A stretch of DNA of 64,000 nt from Tistrella bauzanensis (GCF_014636235.1 NZ_BMDZ01000011.1:1-64000); one strand, 5' to 3'. Counted from the first letter of the stretch, positions 38,480 through 48,017 are shown. The notes: a model not told the origin generated them from the sequence alone. Program-made: numbers and translations.

Positions 38480-39509
38480 GGATCACCTCGGCGGTATCGG
38501 CGACGCGTGTCGGGCGGCCGGCATCGTCGAGCGGCGTATGGCAGCGGACCATCGCCGTTGACATACCGCTCCCCACCTCGCCCTGTGGCCAGGGCCGCAG
38601 GGCCGGCTGCGCCGCCACGCAATGTGCGGTCGCATGCGGGCAGCGCGGGTTCAGCAGACAGCCGGTGGGCCGGTCATACTGGCCGGGCACGACGCCGGGA
38701 ATGGCGTTCAGCCGCCGTTTGCCCGCCGCCCGTTCCGGCAGCGCCTCCAGCAGGGCGGCGGTATAGGGATGGCGGGGATGGCGGAAGATCTGCGGCACAT
38801 CCCCCACCTCCACCACCTGGCCCGCATACATCACCGCCACCCGTTTCGCGGTTTCGGCGACCACCGCCAGATCATGGGTGATCAGGATCAGCGCCATGCC
38901 CCGATCGCGCTGCAGGCTGAGCAGCAGATCCAGAATCTGGGCCTGGATGGTGACGTCCAGCGCCGTGGTGGGTTCATCGGCGATCAGCAGCCGCGGATTG
39001 CAGGCGATCGCCATGGCGATCACCACCCGCTGGTTCATGCCCCCCGACAACTGATGCGGATAGGCATCGATCCGCGATTTCGCGTCGGGGATGCCGACCT
39101 GCGCCAGGAGATCGATCGCGCGGTCGCGCAATTGCCGGCGGTTGCCGCCCTCATGCACCTTCAGCGCCTCGATGATCTGGAAGCCGACGGTGAAGCAGGG
39201 GTTCAGGCTGGTCAGGGGATCCTGGAACACCATCGCCACATCGCGGCCGGTCAGGCGGCGGCGGGCGCGGGGCGACAGGGTCAGCAGATCGGTGCCGTCG
39301 AAGCGGGCGGTGCGGGCGGTGACGGTGGCGGTCGCGGGCAGCAGGCCCATGATCGCCAGCGAGCTGACGCTCTTGCCAGACCCGCTTTCGCCGACGATCC
39401 CCAGCACCTCACCCGCATCGACGCTGAGCGAGATGTCGTCGACGGCGCGGAAGGCCCGTCTGCCCGCGCCGAAGGTGACGGTCAGCCCGTCGATTTCGAG
39501 CAGAGACAT
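38472..39509 (-). CDS. dppD: peptide ABC transporter ATPase (DppD-like)
   Basis: The second ATPase of the peptide importer. Walker [40 protein letters not shown] signature, [12 protein letters not shown]alker B, and a C-terminal extension with [16 protein letters not shown] start at the ATG at 39509 ([14 protein letters not shown]), which overlaps the stop of dppC by one base (TGATG). Length 345 aa. It forms the ATPase heterodimer with DppF. Confidence 0.94.
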   Translation of the reverse strand: MSLLEIDGLTVTFGAGRRAFRAVDDISLSVDAGEVLGIVGESGSGKSVSSLAIMGLLPATATVTARTARFDGTDLLTLSPRARRRLTGRDVAMVFQDPLTSLNPCFTVGFQIIEALKVHEGGNRRQLRDRAIDLLAQVGIPDAKSRIDAYPHQLSGGMNQRVVIAMAIACNPRLLIADEPTTALDVTIQAQILDLLLSLQRDRGMALILITHDLAVVAETAKRVAVMYAGQVVEVGDVPQIFRHPRHPYTAALLEALPERAAGKRRLNAIPGVVPGQYDRPTGCLLNPRCPHATAHCVAAQPALRPWPQGEVGSGMSTAMVRCHTPLDDAGRPTRVADTAEVIHG

Positions 39510-40444
39510 CAGCGTTTCATCCTGGGATCGAGGGCATCGCGCAATCCGTCGCCGAGCAGGTTGAAGGCCAGCACGGTAATCAGGATCGCCAGCCCCGGCA
39601 GGGTCACCACCCACCAGGCGCGCTGGATGTATTGCAGCACGCCGGCCAGCATCGTGCCCCATTCAGGGGTCGGCGGCTGGGCGCCCAGGCCCAGGAAGCC
39701 CAGCGCCGCCGCATCCAGGATCGCGGTGGAAAACCCCAGCGTCGCCTGCACGATCAAGGGCGCCATGCAATTGGGCAGGATCGCCTGGAACATCAGCCGC
39801 AACGGCCGGGCGCCGGCGAGGCGCGAGGCGGTGACATATTCCTTGTTGACCTCGCCCATCGCGGCCGCCCGGGTCAGACGCACATAATGCGGCAGCACCA
39901 CGATCGCGATCGCGAACATGGCGTTGGCAAGACCGGGCCCCAGGATCGCCACGATCGCGATCGCCAGCAGCAGGCTGGGCAGGGCCAGCATGACATCCAT
40001 CAGCCGCATGATCAGCGTGTCGACCACACCGCCGAAGAAACCGGCCACCAGCCCCAGCAGGATGCCGGCCGCCAGCGACAGGGTGACGACGATGATGCCG
40101 ATCAGTAGGCTGAGCCGGGCGCCGTGGATCAGGCGCGAGAGCATGTCGCGCCCAACATCATCGGTGCCCAGCGGATAGACCCAGTTGCCGCCCTCGACGA
40201 AGGCCGGCGGCAGCAGCAGGGCATCGCGGAACTGGGCATTCGGGCTGTGTGGCGCCACCAGATCGGCGAACACCGCCAGAAACGCGATCACCAGGATGAT
40301 CGCCAGCCCGGAGACGGCGCCGGGATTGCGCTTGAAATCGGCCCAGAAGGCCAGAATGGCCCGGGGCGGCACCGGGGCGCCGGTGCCGGCCGGGGCCGCC
40401 GCCGGCAGACCGGCCGGCGGCGGCAGGTTGCTGTCAGCGTGCAT
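39509..40444 (-). CDS. dppC: peptide ABC transporter permease (DppC-like)
   Basis: Inner-membrane permease, 311 aa, with a Pro/Ala-rich cytoplasmic start, first helix [19 protein letters not shown], the periplasmic [22 protein letters not shown], and the EAA loop [20 protein letters not shown] that docks the ATPases. I chose the ATG at 40444 (MHADSN), overlapping dppB by 11 bases; the frame could begin nine codons earlier inside dppB. Typical of the OppC/DppC family. Confidence 0.93.
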   Translation of the reverse strand: MHADSNLPPPAGLPAAAPAGTGAPVPPRAILAFWADFKRNPGAVSGLAIILVIAFLAVFADLVAPHSPNAQFRDALLLPPAFVEGGNWVYPLGTDDVGRDMLSRLIHGARLSLLIGIIVVTLSLAAGILLGLVAGFFGGVVDTLIMRLMDVMLALPSLLLAIAIVAILGPGLANAMFAIAIVVLPHYVRLTRAAAMGEVNKEYVTASRLAGARPLRLMFQAILPNCMAPLIVQATLGFSTAILDAAALGFLGLGAQPPTPEWGTMLAGVLQYIQRAWWVVTLPGLAILITVLAFNLLGDGLRDALDPRMKR

Positions 40445-41444
40445 GTCGGATCCGCGGATTGATGATGCCATAGAGAAGATCGACGATCAGGTTGACCACG
40501 ATCACGACGCAGGACACCAGCAGGATGCCGCCCTGTACCGAGGGATAATCCCGCCGGCCGATCGACTCGATCAGCCATTTGCCGATCCCCGGCCAGGCGA
40601 AGATGGTCTCGGTCAGGATGGCCCCGGCCAGCAGCAGGCCCACCTGCAATCCGATCACGGTGATCACCGGGATCAACGCATTGCGCAGGGCATGCACCAG
40701 CACCACGCGCACCGGGTTCAGCCCCTTGGCGCGGGCGGTGCGGACGTAGTCCTCGCCCAGAACCTCCAGCATCGACGACCGGGTCATCCGCGCGATCACC
40801 GCCAGCGGGATGGTGCCCAGCACGATCGCCGGCAGCACCAGATGATGCAGCGCCGACCAGAAGGCTTCAGGTTCGTCCGACAGCAGCGTGTCGATCAGCA
40901 TGAACCCGGTCACAGGCTCGATGTAATAGAGCACGCTGATCCGGCCCGAGACCGGCGTCCAGCCCAGCGTCACCGAAAACAGCAGGATCAGCAGCAGGCC
41001 CCACCAGAAGATCGGCATCGAATAGCCGGTCAGGGCACCGGCCATCACGGTGTGATCAAGTGCGGTTCCACGGCGCACGGCGGCGATGATCCCGGCGGGC
41101 AGGCCGATGATCAGGGCGAACAGCATGGCGGTGACGCTGAGTTCCAGCGTGGCCGGAAACAGGGTCATGAACTCGTCGAGCACCGGCGTGCGGGTGACCA
41201 GCGAGCGGCCGAAATCCCCCTGGAGCAGGGACCACAGATACATCACGTATTGCTCGATCATCGGACGATCGAGGCCGAGCTGCGCCATCATCTGGGCGTG
41301 GCGTTCGGGCGACATGCCGCGTTCACCGGCAAGCATGGCCACCGGGTCACCGGGGATCAGCCGGATCAGGATGAAGGCGAACAGGGTGACGCCGAGGAAG
41401 GTCGGAATGACCAGGCCCAGGCGCCGGAACACAAAAGCGAACAT
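40434..41444 (-). CDS. dppB: peptide ABC transporter permease (DppB-like)
   Basis: Inner-membrane permease, 336 aa. N-terminal FVFRRLGLVIPTFLGVTLFAF and IRLIPGDPVAML are family hallmarks. The EAA loop is RTARAKGLNPVRVVLVHALRNAL, and the C-terminus reads [15 protein letters not shown]. It pairs with DppC to form the channel. A 177-bp gap separates it from dppA, containing an 8-bp inverted repeat (GCGGCGGG at 41542 with CCCGCCGC at 41588) that might lower permease expression relative to the binding protein. Confidence 0.94.
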   Translation of the reverse strand: MFAFVFRRLGLVIPTFLGVTLFAFILIRLIPGDPVAMLAGERGMSPERHAQMMAQLGLDRPMIEQYVMYLWSLLQGDFGRSLVTRTPVLDEFMTLFPATLELSVTAMLFALIIGLPAGIIAAVRRGTALDHTVMAGALTGYSMPIFWWGLLLILLFSVTLGWTPVSGRISVLYYIEPVTGFMLIDTLLSDEPEAFWSALHHLVLPAIVLGTIPLAVIARMTRSSMLEVLGEDYVRTARAKGLNPVRVVLVHALRNALIPVITVIGLQVGLLLAGAILTETIFAWPGIGKWLIESIGRRDYPSVQGGILLVSCVVIVVNLIVDLLYGIINPRIRHAR

Positions 41445-41621
41445 TCAGGAACGACCGCGCAAGCGGCACGGGCCGGCATCGTCCGCGGGAGCCAGGGCAA
41501 ATCCGTCGGGGGCAGATGTCAGATCGGGATGGGCGCCTCAAGCGGCGGGCGGATGGCGACGCGCGGCCCGAAGACCGCCCGTCACCACCCGCCGCACCCG
41601 CGGTCTCAGCGGGCCTGCGCC

Positions 41622-43217
41622 TCAGTCCTTGAGGCTCGGGCCATAGAAGTAATGGCCGCCGAGCGGATCGATCCGCCAATCCTGCACCTCTGGCCGGATC
41701 GGCTGATACACCACCGAATGGGCGATGGTCATCCAGGGCGCCTGTTCCTTGAACACGACCTGCGCCTCTTCATACAGCTTGGTCCGCTCGCCCTGATCGG
41801 CGACGGTCTTGGCCTTCATGATCAGGTCGTCGAACGGCTTGTAGCACCAGCCGGCATAGTTGGAACCGCCATTGGCCGCGTCGCAGCCAAGCAGCACCGC
41901 CAGGAAGTTGTCGGGGTCGCCATTGTCGCCGGTCCAGCCCAGCAGCAGGGTCTGGTGTTCGCCGGCCTGGGCGCGCTTCAGATACTCGCCCCACTCATAG
42001 GAGACGATATTGGCCTTCACGCCGATCGCGGCCCAGTCGGACTGGATCATCTCGGCCATGCGCCGCGCGCCGGGGTTATAGGGCCGCTGCACCGGCATCG
42101 CCCAGATGTCGGTCTCGAACCCGCCCTCAAGGCCGGCTTCCTTCAGCAGCGCCTTGGCCTGCTCCGGGTCGTAAGGGTAATCCTCGACCTTGTCGTTATA
42201 CGACCAGATGGTCGGCGGGATCGGGTTCTTGGCAACCTTGCCGGCACCCTGATAGATCGCCTCGATGATCGCCGCCTTGTTGGTGGCCAGGTTCAGCGCC
42301 TGGCGGACCTTGACGTCATCGAACGGCTTCTTGCGCACGTTGAACGCCAGATAGCCGATGTTCAGCCCTTCCTGCGACATCAGGTTGACGTCGGGGTCGC
42401 TGCCCATCTGCGCCAGATCGGCCGGGTTGGGGAACGGCATCACATGACATTCGCCGGCCTTGATCTTGGCATAGCGCACCGAGGCGTCGGGCGTGATCGA
42501 GAACACCAGCGTGTCGATATCACCCTTGCCGCGCCAGTAATCGGGATGCGCCTTATAGCGGATCACCGCGTCCTTCTGGTAATTGACCAGCTGGAACGGG
42601 CCGGTGCCCACCGGCTCAAGATCGACTTTCTCGGGCGTGCCGGCCGTCTGCATCTTGTCGGCATATTCGGCCGACAGGATCGAGGCGAAATCCATCGCCA
42701 TATTGGCGATGAACGGTGCTTCCGGGCGGTTCAGAACGAATCGGACGGTCTGGTCGTCGACCTTTTCGACCGCTTTGAGCAGCGACGGCATGCTCATGCC
42801 CTGGAAGTATTCATACGTGCCCCCCGAAACCTTGTGGTACGGGTGATCGGGGTTCAACTGACGCTCGAAGCTGTAGACCACGTCATCGGCGTTGAAGTCG
42901 CGGCTGGGGGTGAACCCCTTGACCGACTGGAACTTCACACCCTTGCGCAGGTGGAAGGTGTAGGTCAGGCCGTCATCCGACACGTCATAGCGCTCGGCCA
43001 GGCCCGGCTTCACCGTCGTCGTGCCGCGCTCGAATTCCACCAGCCGGTTGTAGACGTTGCGCGAACTGGCATCGAAGGTCGTGCCTGAGGTGAAGAGCTG
43101 CGGGTTGAACCCCTCGGGGCTCCCCTCCGAGCAGTACACCATCGTCTTCGCCTCGGCGGCACCAACCGCACCGAGCAGGGCCACGGCAGCCGCCGCACCC
43201 ATCAGAGCCTTGTACAT
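41622..43217 (-). CDS. dppA: peptide ABC transporter binding protein (DppA-like)
   Basis: Periplasmic binding protein of the SBP family 5, 531 aa. Signal peptide ALMGAAAAVALLGAVGAAEA (residues 4-23). The mature start KTMVYCSEGSPEGFNPQLFTSG is close to E. coli DppA. Family motifs GLTYTFHLRKGVKF, ADDVVYSFERQ and LLLGWTGDNGDPDNF are present. Likely ligands are dipeptides, though heme or delta-aminolevulinate are possible for DppA-type proteins. The ATG at 43217 has GGGAG upstream. The operon reads dppA-B-C-D-F. A TGGTATACCA palindrome lies about 165 bases upstream. Confidence 0.95.
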   Translation of the reverse strand: MYKALMGAAAAVALLGAVGAAEAKTMVYCSEGSPEGFNPQLFTSGTTFDASSRNVYNRLVEFERGTTTVKPGLAERYDVSDDGLTYTFHLRKGVKFQSVKGFTPSRDFNADDVVYSFERQLNPDHPYHKVSGGTYEYFQGMSMPSLLKAVEKVDDQTVRFVLNRPEAPFIANMAMDFASILSAEYADKMQTAGTPEKVDLEPVGTGPFQLVNYQKDAVIRYKAHPDYWRGKGDIDTLVFSITPDASVRYAKIKAGECHVMPFPNPADLAQMGSDPDVNLMSQEGLNIGYLAFNVRKKPFDDVKVRQALNLATNKAAIIEAIYQGAGKVAKNPIPPTIWSYNDKVEDYPYDPEQAKALLKEAGLEGGFETDIWAMPVQRPYNPGARRMAEMIQSDWAAIGVKANIVSYEWGEYLKRAQAGEHQTLLLGWTGDNGDPDNFLAVLLGCDAANGGSNYAGWCYKPFDDLIMKAKTVADQGERTKLYEEAQVVFKEQAPWMTIAHSVVYQPIRPEVQDWRIDPLGGHYFYGPSLKD

Positions 43218-43380
43218 GAAGTCTCCCTCCGGAAATCGCTCCGCCGGACCTGACCTCGGCAGCATCTCCCCCAAGATGCCGGTGACCCTCGGTCCCTCTC
43301 CTGCCCGCGGATTTCCATCGAGCCTATGCCAGCAACGATACAACCGTCAACGCCAGTGGAACACACGCCCGCGCTTCATG

Positions 43381-43390
43381 TGGTATACCA
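43381..43390. promoter_or_regulatory. candidate GntR-type operator upstream of dppA
   Basis: The perfect palindrome TGGTATACCA matches the core bound by FCD-type GntR regulators such as UxuR/ExuR. It lies between the divergent-to-nothing dppA start and the 3' end of the glutathione transferase gene, about 165 bases upstream of dppA. No GntR gene is in this window. Confidence 0.4.
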
Positions 43391-43455
43391 TCAGGACGCC
43401 TGTGGTTGGGACGCACGCGTGACGAGCGAGAGCGCCGACGATCATATCTCTGGCC

Positions 43456-44478
43456 TCACAACCCCGGCAGCGTCGGCGCCGGAAAGTCCGGGTTCACCAC
43501 CAGCGGGTCGCCAGGGCCGACCGGCACCACCCGGGTCGGGTTGATGGTGGTGTGGCTCCAGTAATAATGCCAGCGGATATGGGCGTCATCGATGGTCGCG
43601 GCCACGGCCGGGACGGCCGCGATGCGGGCGGTCAGCGCGCGCAGCATCCGGTAGTCGGCAATCCGCCGGCGGTTGCATTTGAAATGGCCGTGATAGACCG
43701 GATCGAAGCGGATCAGGGTGGTGAACAGCCTGAGATCGGCTTCCGTCATCCGCCCGCCGACCAGCCAGCCGGCGCCGGCCGCCAGGCGTGCCTCCATCTG
43801 GTCGAGGGCCGCGAACAACGGCTCGACCGCATCCTCATAGGCCGCCTGGGTGGTGGCGAAGCCGGCCTTGTAGACGCCGTTGTTGATCGCGTCATAGACC
43901 AGCGCGTTGACCGCGTCGATCTCGTCCCGCAGGTCATCGGGGCACAGCACCAGATCCGGATTGCCATGGGCCGGCGCCAGATGGTCGAAGGCACGGTCCA
44001 GCATCCGCACCAGTTCGGCGCTTTCATTGTTCACGATCGTGGCGCGCTCGCGGTCCCACAGCACCGGCACCGTCACCCGGCCGGTATAGCCGGGATTGGC
44101 CGAGGCATAAACCTGATGCAGCGCCGTGTGTCCTGCCAGATCGTCGCCGGTCGCCCCGGCGAAGGCCGGCGCATCCGGCCCCGCTTCCACCGGCGCGCCG
44201 AAGGTCCAGCCGGCGCCGCCCATGCGCGGGTCGACCACGCTGACCGAAATCGCATCCTCCAGCCGCTTCAGCTTACGCCAGATCAGCGTGCGATGCGCCC
44301 AGGGGCAGGCCAGCGACACATACAGATGATAGCGGCCGGGCACCGCCGGCAGGCCGTCGTCATCCGGGGTCAACGCCAGCCGGTCGCGGAAGCGGCTGGC
44401 CTCGCGTTCGAAACGACCGCCGGATTTCGCGGTGTCGTACCAGCGATCGTGCCAGACGCCGTCGATCATCACGCCCAT
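43456..44478 (-). CDS. Xi-class glutathione transferase (glutathionyl-hydroquinone reductase)
   Basis: A 340-aa cytoplasmic enzyme that reduces glutathionyl-hydroquinones to hydroquinones. The thioredoxin-like N-domain has the catalytic cysteine in YVSLACPWAHRTLIWRKLK (about residue 58), followed by VTVPVLWDRERATIVNNESAEL. The helical C-domain has INNGVYKAGFATTQAAY and RFDPVYHGHFKCNRRRI. These are the hallmarks of the EcYqjG/PcpF group. It lies downstream of wrbA on the same strand, separated by a strong hairpin; together with wrbA and the LysR gene it suggests a quinone-response locus. Confidence 0.93.
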   Translation of the reverse strand: MGVMIDGVWHDRWYDTAKSGGRFEREASRFRDRLALTPDDDGLPAVPGRYHLYVSLACPWAHRTLIWRKLKRLEDAISVSVVDPRMGGAGWTFGAPVEAGPDAPAFAGATGDDLAGHTALHQVYASANPGYTGRVTVPVLWDRERATIVNNESAELVRMLDRAFDHLAPAHGNPDLVLCPDDLRDEIDAVNALVYDAINNGVYKAGFATTQAAYEDAVEPLFAALDQMEARLAAGAGWLVGGRMTEADLRLFTTLIRFDPVYHGHFKCNRRRIADYRMLRALTARIAAVPAVAATIDDAHIRWHYYWSHTTINPTRVVPVGPGDPLVVNPDFPAPTLPGL

Positions 44479-44513
44479 AATGGTCGCCTCTCTGGTTGAT
44501 GTCCTGGAAAGCG

Positions 44514-44558
44514 GCCCGGCGCCGGACGGGGGTAACAGCCCCCGACCCGGCGCCGGGC
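44514..44558 (-). terminator. very strong hairpin between wrbA and the glutathione transferase gene
   Basis: GCCCGGCGCCGG (44514-44525) pairs with CCGGCGCCGGGC (44547-44558), and inside it CGGGGG pairs with CCCCCG around loop TAACAG, with a one/two-base bulge. On the minus strand only CTTTCC follows, so it may be an intrinsic terminator of modest strength or an attenuating/processing structure. Confidence 0.55.
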
Positions 44559-44574
44559 GATGATCGGTGCGCGG

Positions 44575-45177
44575 TCAGGCGCCGGCGAGCTTTCTGGCAA
44601 TACCGGCGACATGGGCACCCTGGAAGCGTGCCATCGACAGCTCCTTGGCGCTGGGCTGGCGGCTGCCATCGCCGCCGGCCAGCGAACCGGCGCCATAGGG
44701 GCTGCCACCACGGGCCTCGGAAATGTCGAACAGTTCCGGGGCCGCATAGGGCAGGCCCACGATCACCATGCCGTGATGGGCCAGCGTCGGCCAGAAGGTC
44801 AGCACGGTCGACTCGTTGCCACCGCCGGTCGCGGTCGACACGAACACGCTGCCGACCTTGCCGACCAGCTTGCCCTGCGCCCATAGGCCGCCGGTCTGGT
44901 CGAGGAAGCTGCGCATCTGGGCGGCCATGTTGCCGAAGCGGGTCGGGGTGCCGAAGATGATCGCGTCATAGTCGGGAAGTTCGGCCGGCGTCGCCTCGGG
45001 AGCGGCCTGGTCCAGCTTGGCGCCGGCCTTTTCGGCCACCTCGCGCGGCATGGTCTCGGGCACCCGCTTCACGGTCACCTCGACGCCGTCGACCGATGCA
45101 GCGCCCTCGGCCACGGCGCCCGCCATCGTCTCGATATGGCCGTACATGCTGTAATACAGGACCAGAACCTTGGTCAT
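44575..45177 (-). CDS. wrbA: WrbA NAD(P)H:quinone oxidoreductase
   Basis: FMN-binding flavodoxin-like enzyme that reduces quinones by two electrons, avoiding semiquinones. Motifs: [15 protein letters not shown] (FMN phosphate site), [24 protein letters not shown], and [20 protein letters not shown] (given in parts; central region). Length 200 aa matches WrbA. The start [10 protein letters not shown] at 45177 fits homologues; two ATGs lie 6 and 9 bases upstream, and GGGGA suits any of them. Divergent from a LysR gene. Confidence 0.94.
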   Translation of the reverse strand: MTKVLVLYYSMYGHIETMAGAVAEGAASVDGVEVTVKRVPETMPREVAEKAGAKLDQAAPEATPAELPDYDAIIFGTPTRFGNMAAQMRSFLDQTGGLWAQGKLVGKVGSVFVSTATGGGNESTVLTFWPTLAHHGMVIVGLPYAAPELFDISEARGGSPYGAGSLAGGDGSRQPSAKELSMARFQGAHVAGIARKLAGA

Positions 45178-45341
45178 CGTCATCATTCCCCGGTTGCCGC
45201 GCCGGCCATCCGAAGCGTGTCGCCCGGGCCGCGCTGGTGTCTGTTCTCCCCATGAATGTAGCACTGGCGGTTTGGCTTACTACCGGCAACAATGGAAATG
45301 GATTGTCACCCTCAGATCAACAAAGCCGGAGCGGCGGGCCG

Positions 45342-46256
45342 ATGGATCACCTGACCAGCATGGCGGTGTTCGCGCGCGTGGTGGAAGCGCAGAGCTTCTC
45401 GTCGGCGGCGCGGGCGCTGGGCTTGTCGAAATCGGCGGTGTCCAAGCACATCGGCCGGCTGGAAGACCGGCTGGGCGCCCGGCTGCTGAACCGCACCACC
45501 CGCAGGCTCAGCCTCACCGAGATGGGCGAGGTCTATTATCGCCGGTGCGCGCGCATCCTGCGCGAGGCGGAAGAGGCCGATCTTGAGGTCGGGCGGCTTC
45601 AGGACGAGCCGCGCGGCACGCTGCGCATCAACGCGCCGATGTCGTTCGGCCTGCTGCATCTGGCCCCCTGCCTGCCCGGCTTCATGGAGCGATACCCCCA
45701 TGTCCGGGTCGAGGTGTCGCTGGACGACCGTTTCGTCGATGTGGTCGATGAAGGCTATGATCTGGTGGTGCGGATCGGCAATCTGGCCGACAGCAGCCTG
45801 ATCGCCCGCAAGCTGGCCGAAAGCCGGACCATGGTGGTGGCGACGCCCGGCTATTGGGACACCCACGGCCGGCCGCAGCACCCGCGCGACCTGGCCCGCC
45901 ACAACTGTCTGGAATATGCCTATCTCTCCACCCGCAATGAATGGCGCTTCCGCGCGCGGGAGGGGGCTGAGACGATCGCGGTCAGGATCTCGGGCACCCT
46001 GAATGCCAATAACGGCCAGATCCTGCGCGATGCGGCCCTGGCCGGCACCGGTGTCGCCCGGCTGCCCGCCTTCATCGTCGGCACCGAGATCGCCGCCGGA
46101 CTGATCGAGCCGGTGCTTGAGGATTTCGCGCCGCCACCGGTCGATATCTTCGCGGTCTATCCCCATAACCGGCATCTGTCGGCCAAGGTGCGCAGTTTCA
46201 TCGATCATTATGTCGACTGGTTGCGCCAGCGCCGCCAGGACATGCCCTTCTCCTGA
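45342..46256 (+). CDS. LysR-family transcriptional regulator
   Basis: A 304-aa LysR protein with N-terminal winged helix MDHLTSMAVFARVVEAQSFS ... SKSAVSKHIGRLEDRLG and a complete effector domain (LRINAPMSFGLLHLAPCLPGF, FVDVVDEGYDLVVRIGNL). It belongs to the large DhcR/PtxR-like group in which regulators often control adjacent oxidoreductase genes. It is divergent from wrbA across 164 bp, so wrbA is the most likely target. GGAG lies about 9 bases before the ATG. Ligand unknown. Confidence 0.88.
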   Translation: MDHLTSMAVFARVVEAQSFSSAARALGLSKSAVSKHIGRLEDRLGARLLNRTTRRLSLTEMGEVYYRRCARILREAEEADLEVGRLQDEPRGTLRINAPMSFGLLHLAPCLPGFMERYPHVRVEVSLDDRFVDVVDEGYDLVVRIGNLADSSLIARKLAESRTMVVATPGYWDTHGRPQHPRDLARHNCLEYAYLSTRNEWRFRAREGAETIAVRISGTLNANNGQILRDAALAGTGVARLPAFIVGTEIAAGLIEPVLEDFAPPPVDIFAVYPHNRHLSAKVRSFIDHYVDWLRQRRQDMPFS

Positions 46257-46326
46257 TCAGCATCATAACCGGCTGTCCGGCCGGTTTCATGACCGGCTCA
46301 AGCCCCATCCGGCCGAGGATCTGCCG

Positions 46327-46782
46327 ATGCCCAGCGATGACGCGTTCCCCGACATGCCCGAGCCTGGTCCGCAGGGTCGCCCGCAGGATGGCGGGGTCAT
46401 CGATCTGGCGGCGTTCACGGCGCGGCCGCACCCGAACTGGTGCCTTGCGGCGCCCGCCGATGCCCTGCCCGGCCTGACGCCGCATATCCTGACGGCGATG
46501 CTGCCGATGTCGCCCGACCGGCTGTGCGGGCTGATGGCGCGGATGCTGCGCAGTCGCCCGCGCACCCGCATCATTGCCGCCGACCCCAACTCTTTCCGGA
46601 TCGACGCCATCCAGCGCAGCCGGATCTTCCGCTTCACGGACGATGTGGCGCTGTGGGCAATGCCGGTCGGGGACGGGGCGGCGCCGGTGATCCTGTCGCG
46701 GTCGCGGATCGGCCGCAATGATCTGGGCGCCAACCGCCGGCGGGTGGAAGCCTGGCTTGGCGCCCTGACCAGCGGCCGGTGA
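46327..46782 (+). CDS. DUF1499 family protein
   Basis: A 151-aa protein with the DUF1499 pattern: ARPHPNWCLAAPADAL near residue 35, RIFRFTDDVALWAM, and the diagnostic C-terminal SRSRIGRNDLGANRRRVEAWL. No signal peptide or membrane helix is present, unlike many longer members. Function unknown. GAGGA precedes the ATG. Its stop codon directly abuts that of the convergent LysE gene, with no base between. Confidence 0.85.
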   Translation: MPSDDAFPDMPEPGPQGRPQDGGVIDLAAFTARPHPNWCLAAPADALPGLTPHILTAMLPMSPDRLCGLMARMLRSRPRTRIIAADPNSFRIDAIQRSRIFRFTDDVALWAMPVGDGAAPVILSRSRIGRNDLGANRRRVEAWLGALTSGR

Positions 46783-47421
46783 TCAGTTCGCGGCCAGCCG
46801 GCCGGCGGCCGCGATCAGCATGGCCCCGGCTGCGGCCTCGGCCCAACGCCGGCCGCGACCACCGAACAGGGCGCCGCCGCGCGCCCAGCGCCGGCCCATG
46901 ATGCCGATGGCGAGGCTGAGGCCGGTATAGACCAGCCCGCACAGGCCGATGAAGATGACCGACAGGGCTGCCGCCTGCGGGGCGATGCCGGCCCCCGCCG
47001 TCATGAACTGCGGCAGGATCGCCATATAGATCATCATCCCCTTGGGGTTCAGCAGCGCGGTTAGAAAGCCGCGGGCCAATGGCCGGTTATGGCCCACATC
47101 CTGCAGCGTCAACCGCCCGGCGGCGAGCGCGTGGCGCAGCAGCCGCAGGCCCAGCCAGACCAGATAGCCCACCCCCAGCCAGCGCAGCGCATCGAACAGC
47201 ACCGGTGACGCCGCGATCAGGGCGGCGATACCCAGCGCCACCAGTGTCGAATGCACAACATAGCCCAGGCAGACACCGGCGGTGGCACGCAAGCCCGCCG
47301 CCGTGCCGCCGGACACGGCCTGTGCGGCCACGAACAGCATGTCCGGGCCGGGGGTGCAGATCAGGGGCAGCACGGTGGCCGCGAACAGGATCAGGGTCAT
47401 GGTTTCCATGGCCGCGATCAT
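46783..47421 (-). CDS. LysE-family exporter
   Basis: A 212-aa inner-membrane protein with about six helices, of the LysE/RhtB amino acid export family. Signature TPGPDMLFVAAQAVSGG near residue 25, GVGYLVWLGLRLLRHAL, and FLTALLNPKGMMIYMAILPQF. Substrate unknown (amino acid or derivative). The first ATG at 47421 has GGCGG upstream; an ATG four codons later is equally possible. It faces an Lrp/AsnC regulator gene, the typical arrangement for exporters controlled by their own substrate. Confidence 0.9.
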   Translation of the reverse strand: MIAAMETMTLILFAATVLPLICTPGPDMLFVAAQAVSGGTAAGLRATAGVCLGYVVHSTLVALGIAALIAASPVLFDALRWLGVGYLVWLGLRLLRHALAAGRLTLQDVGHNRPLARGFLTALLNPKGMMIYMAILPQFMTAGAGIAPQAAALSVIFIGLCGLVYTGLSLAIGIMGRRWARGGALFGGRGRRWAEAAAGAMLIAAAGRLAAN

Positions 47422-47434
47422 AGGCCGCCCGCCA

Positions 47435-47520
47435 CGCAATCGGGTTGCGAAGATGCCGCGCGACCGGCAGTCTCTGGCGTCAGGTTGCGAGCAGCGGCGT
47501 GATATTGGCAGTGCGTGCCA
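47435..47520. promoter_or_regulatory. two candidate Lrp-type dyads between LysE and Lrp genes
   Basis: CGCAA-TCGGG-TTGCG (47435-47449) and TGGCA-GTGCG-TGCCA (47506-47520) are both perfect 15-bp dyads with 5-nt centres, 71 bp apart centre to centre. Lrp-family proteins bind 15-bp dyads in pairs or arrays, so these suit the adjacent regulator. Confidence 0.5.
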
Positions 47521-47551
47521 TAATGGCGATAGACCGGCACGGAGGCCGCTC

Positions 47552-48013
47552 ATGAAACTGGACGAGATCGACCGGCGCATCCTGCGCGCGCTGCAACGCG
47601 ATGCCCGGATCCAGAATGTCGATCTGGCGCGCGAGGTGGGGCTCACCCCCTCTCCCTGTCTGCGCCGGGTGCGCCTGCTGGAACAGGCCGGGGTGATCCG
47701 GCGCTATGTCGCGGTGCTCGACCCCGCACAGGTCGGTGCCGGGCTGTCTCTGTTCGTGCGGGTGTGGCTGAAGGCACAGGACGTCGAGACCATCGACAGC
47801 TTCATCGCCGCGGTCGAGCGCATCCCCGAAATCGTCGACTGCTATATCATGTTGGGCGACTGCGATTTTCTGCTGCGGGTGGTGGCCGCCGACCTGGATG
47901 ACTACCGCCGCATCCAGGCCGCCCATCTGGGCCGTCTGCCCGGCGTGCAGAACCTGAAGACCGAGGTGCCCAGCCAGACAGTGAAGCAGAGCCATGCCCT
48001 GCCGCTGCGCTGA
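47552..48013 (+). CDS. Lrp/AsnC-family regulator
   Basis: A 153-aa regulator with helix-turn-helix MKLDEIDRRILRALQRDARIQ ... LAREVGLTPSPCLRRVRLLE and the RAM/Lrp ligand-binding beta domain (DCYIMLGDCDFLLRVVAADLDDYRRI). Amino acid sensing is expected. Its gene is divergent from a LysE exporter, which it probably controls together with itself. CGGAGG lies 7 bases before the ATG. Confidence 0.94.
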   Translation: MKLDEIDRRILRALQRDARIQNVDLAREVGLTPSPCLRRVRLLEQAGVIRRYVAVLDPAQVGAGLSLFVRVWLKAQDVETIDSFIAAVERIPEIVDCYIMLGDCDFLLRVVAADLDDYRRIQAAHLGRLPGVQNLKTEVPSQTVKQSHALPLR

Positions 48014-48017
48014 TCGG

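Noticed and set aside
40185..43088. 967-codon plus-strand frame opposite dppC, dppB and dppA
   Set aside because: Antisense of three well-supported transporter genes.
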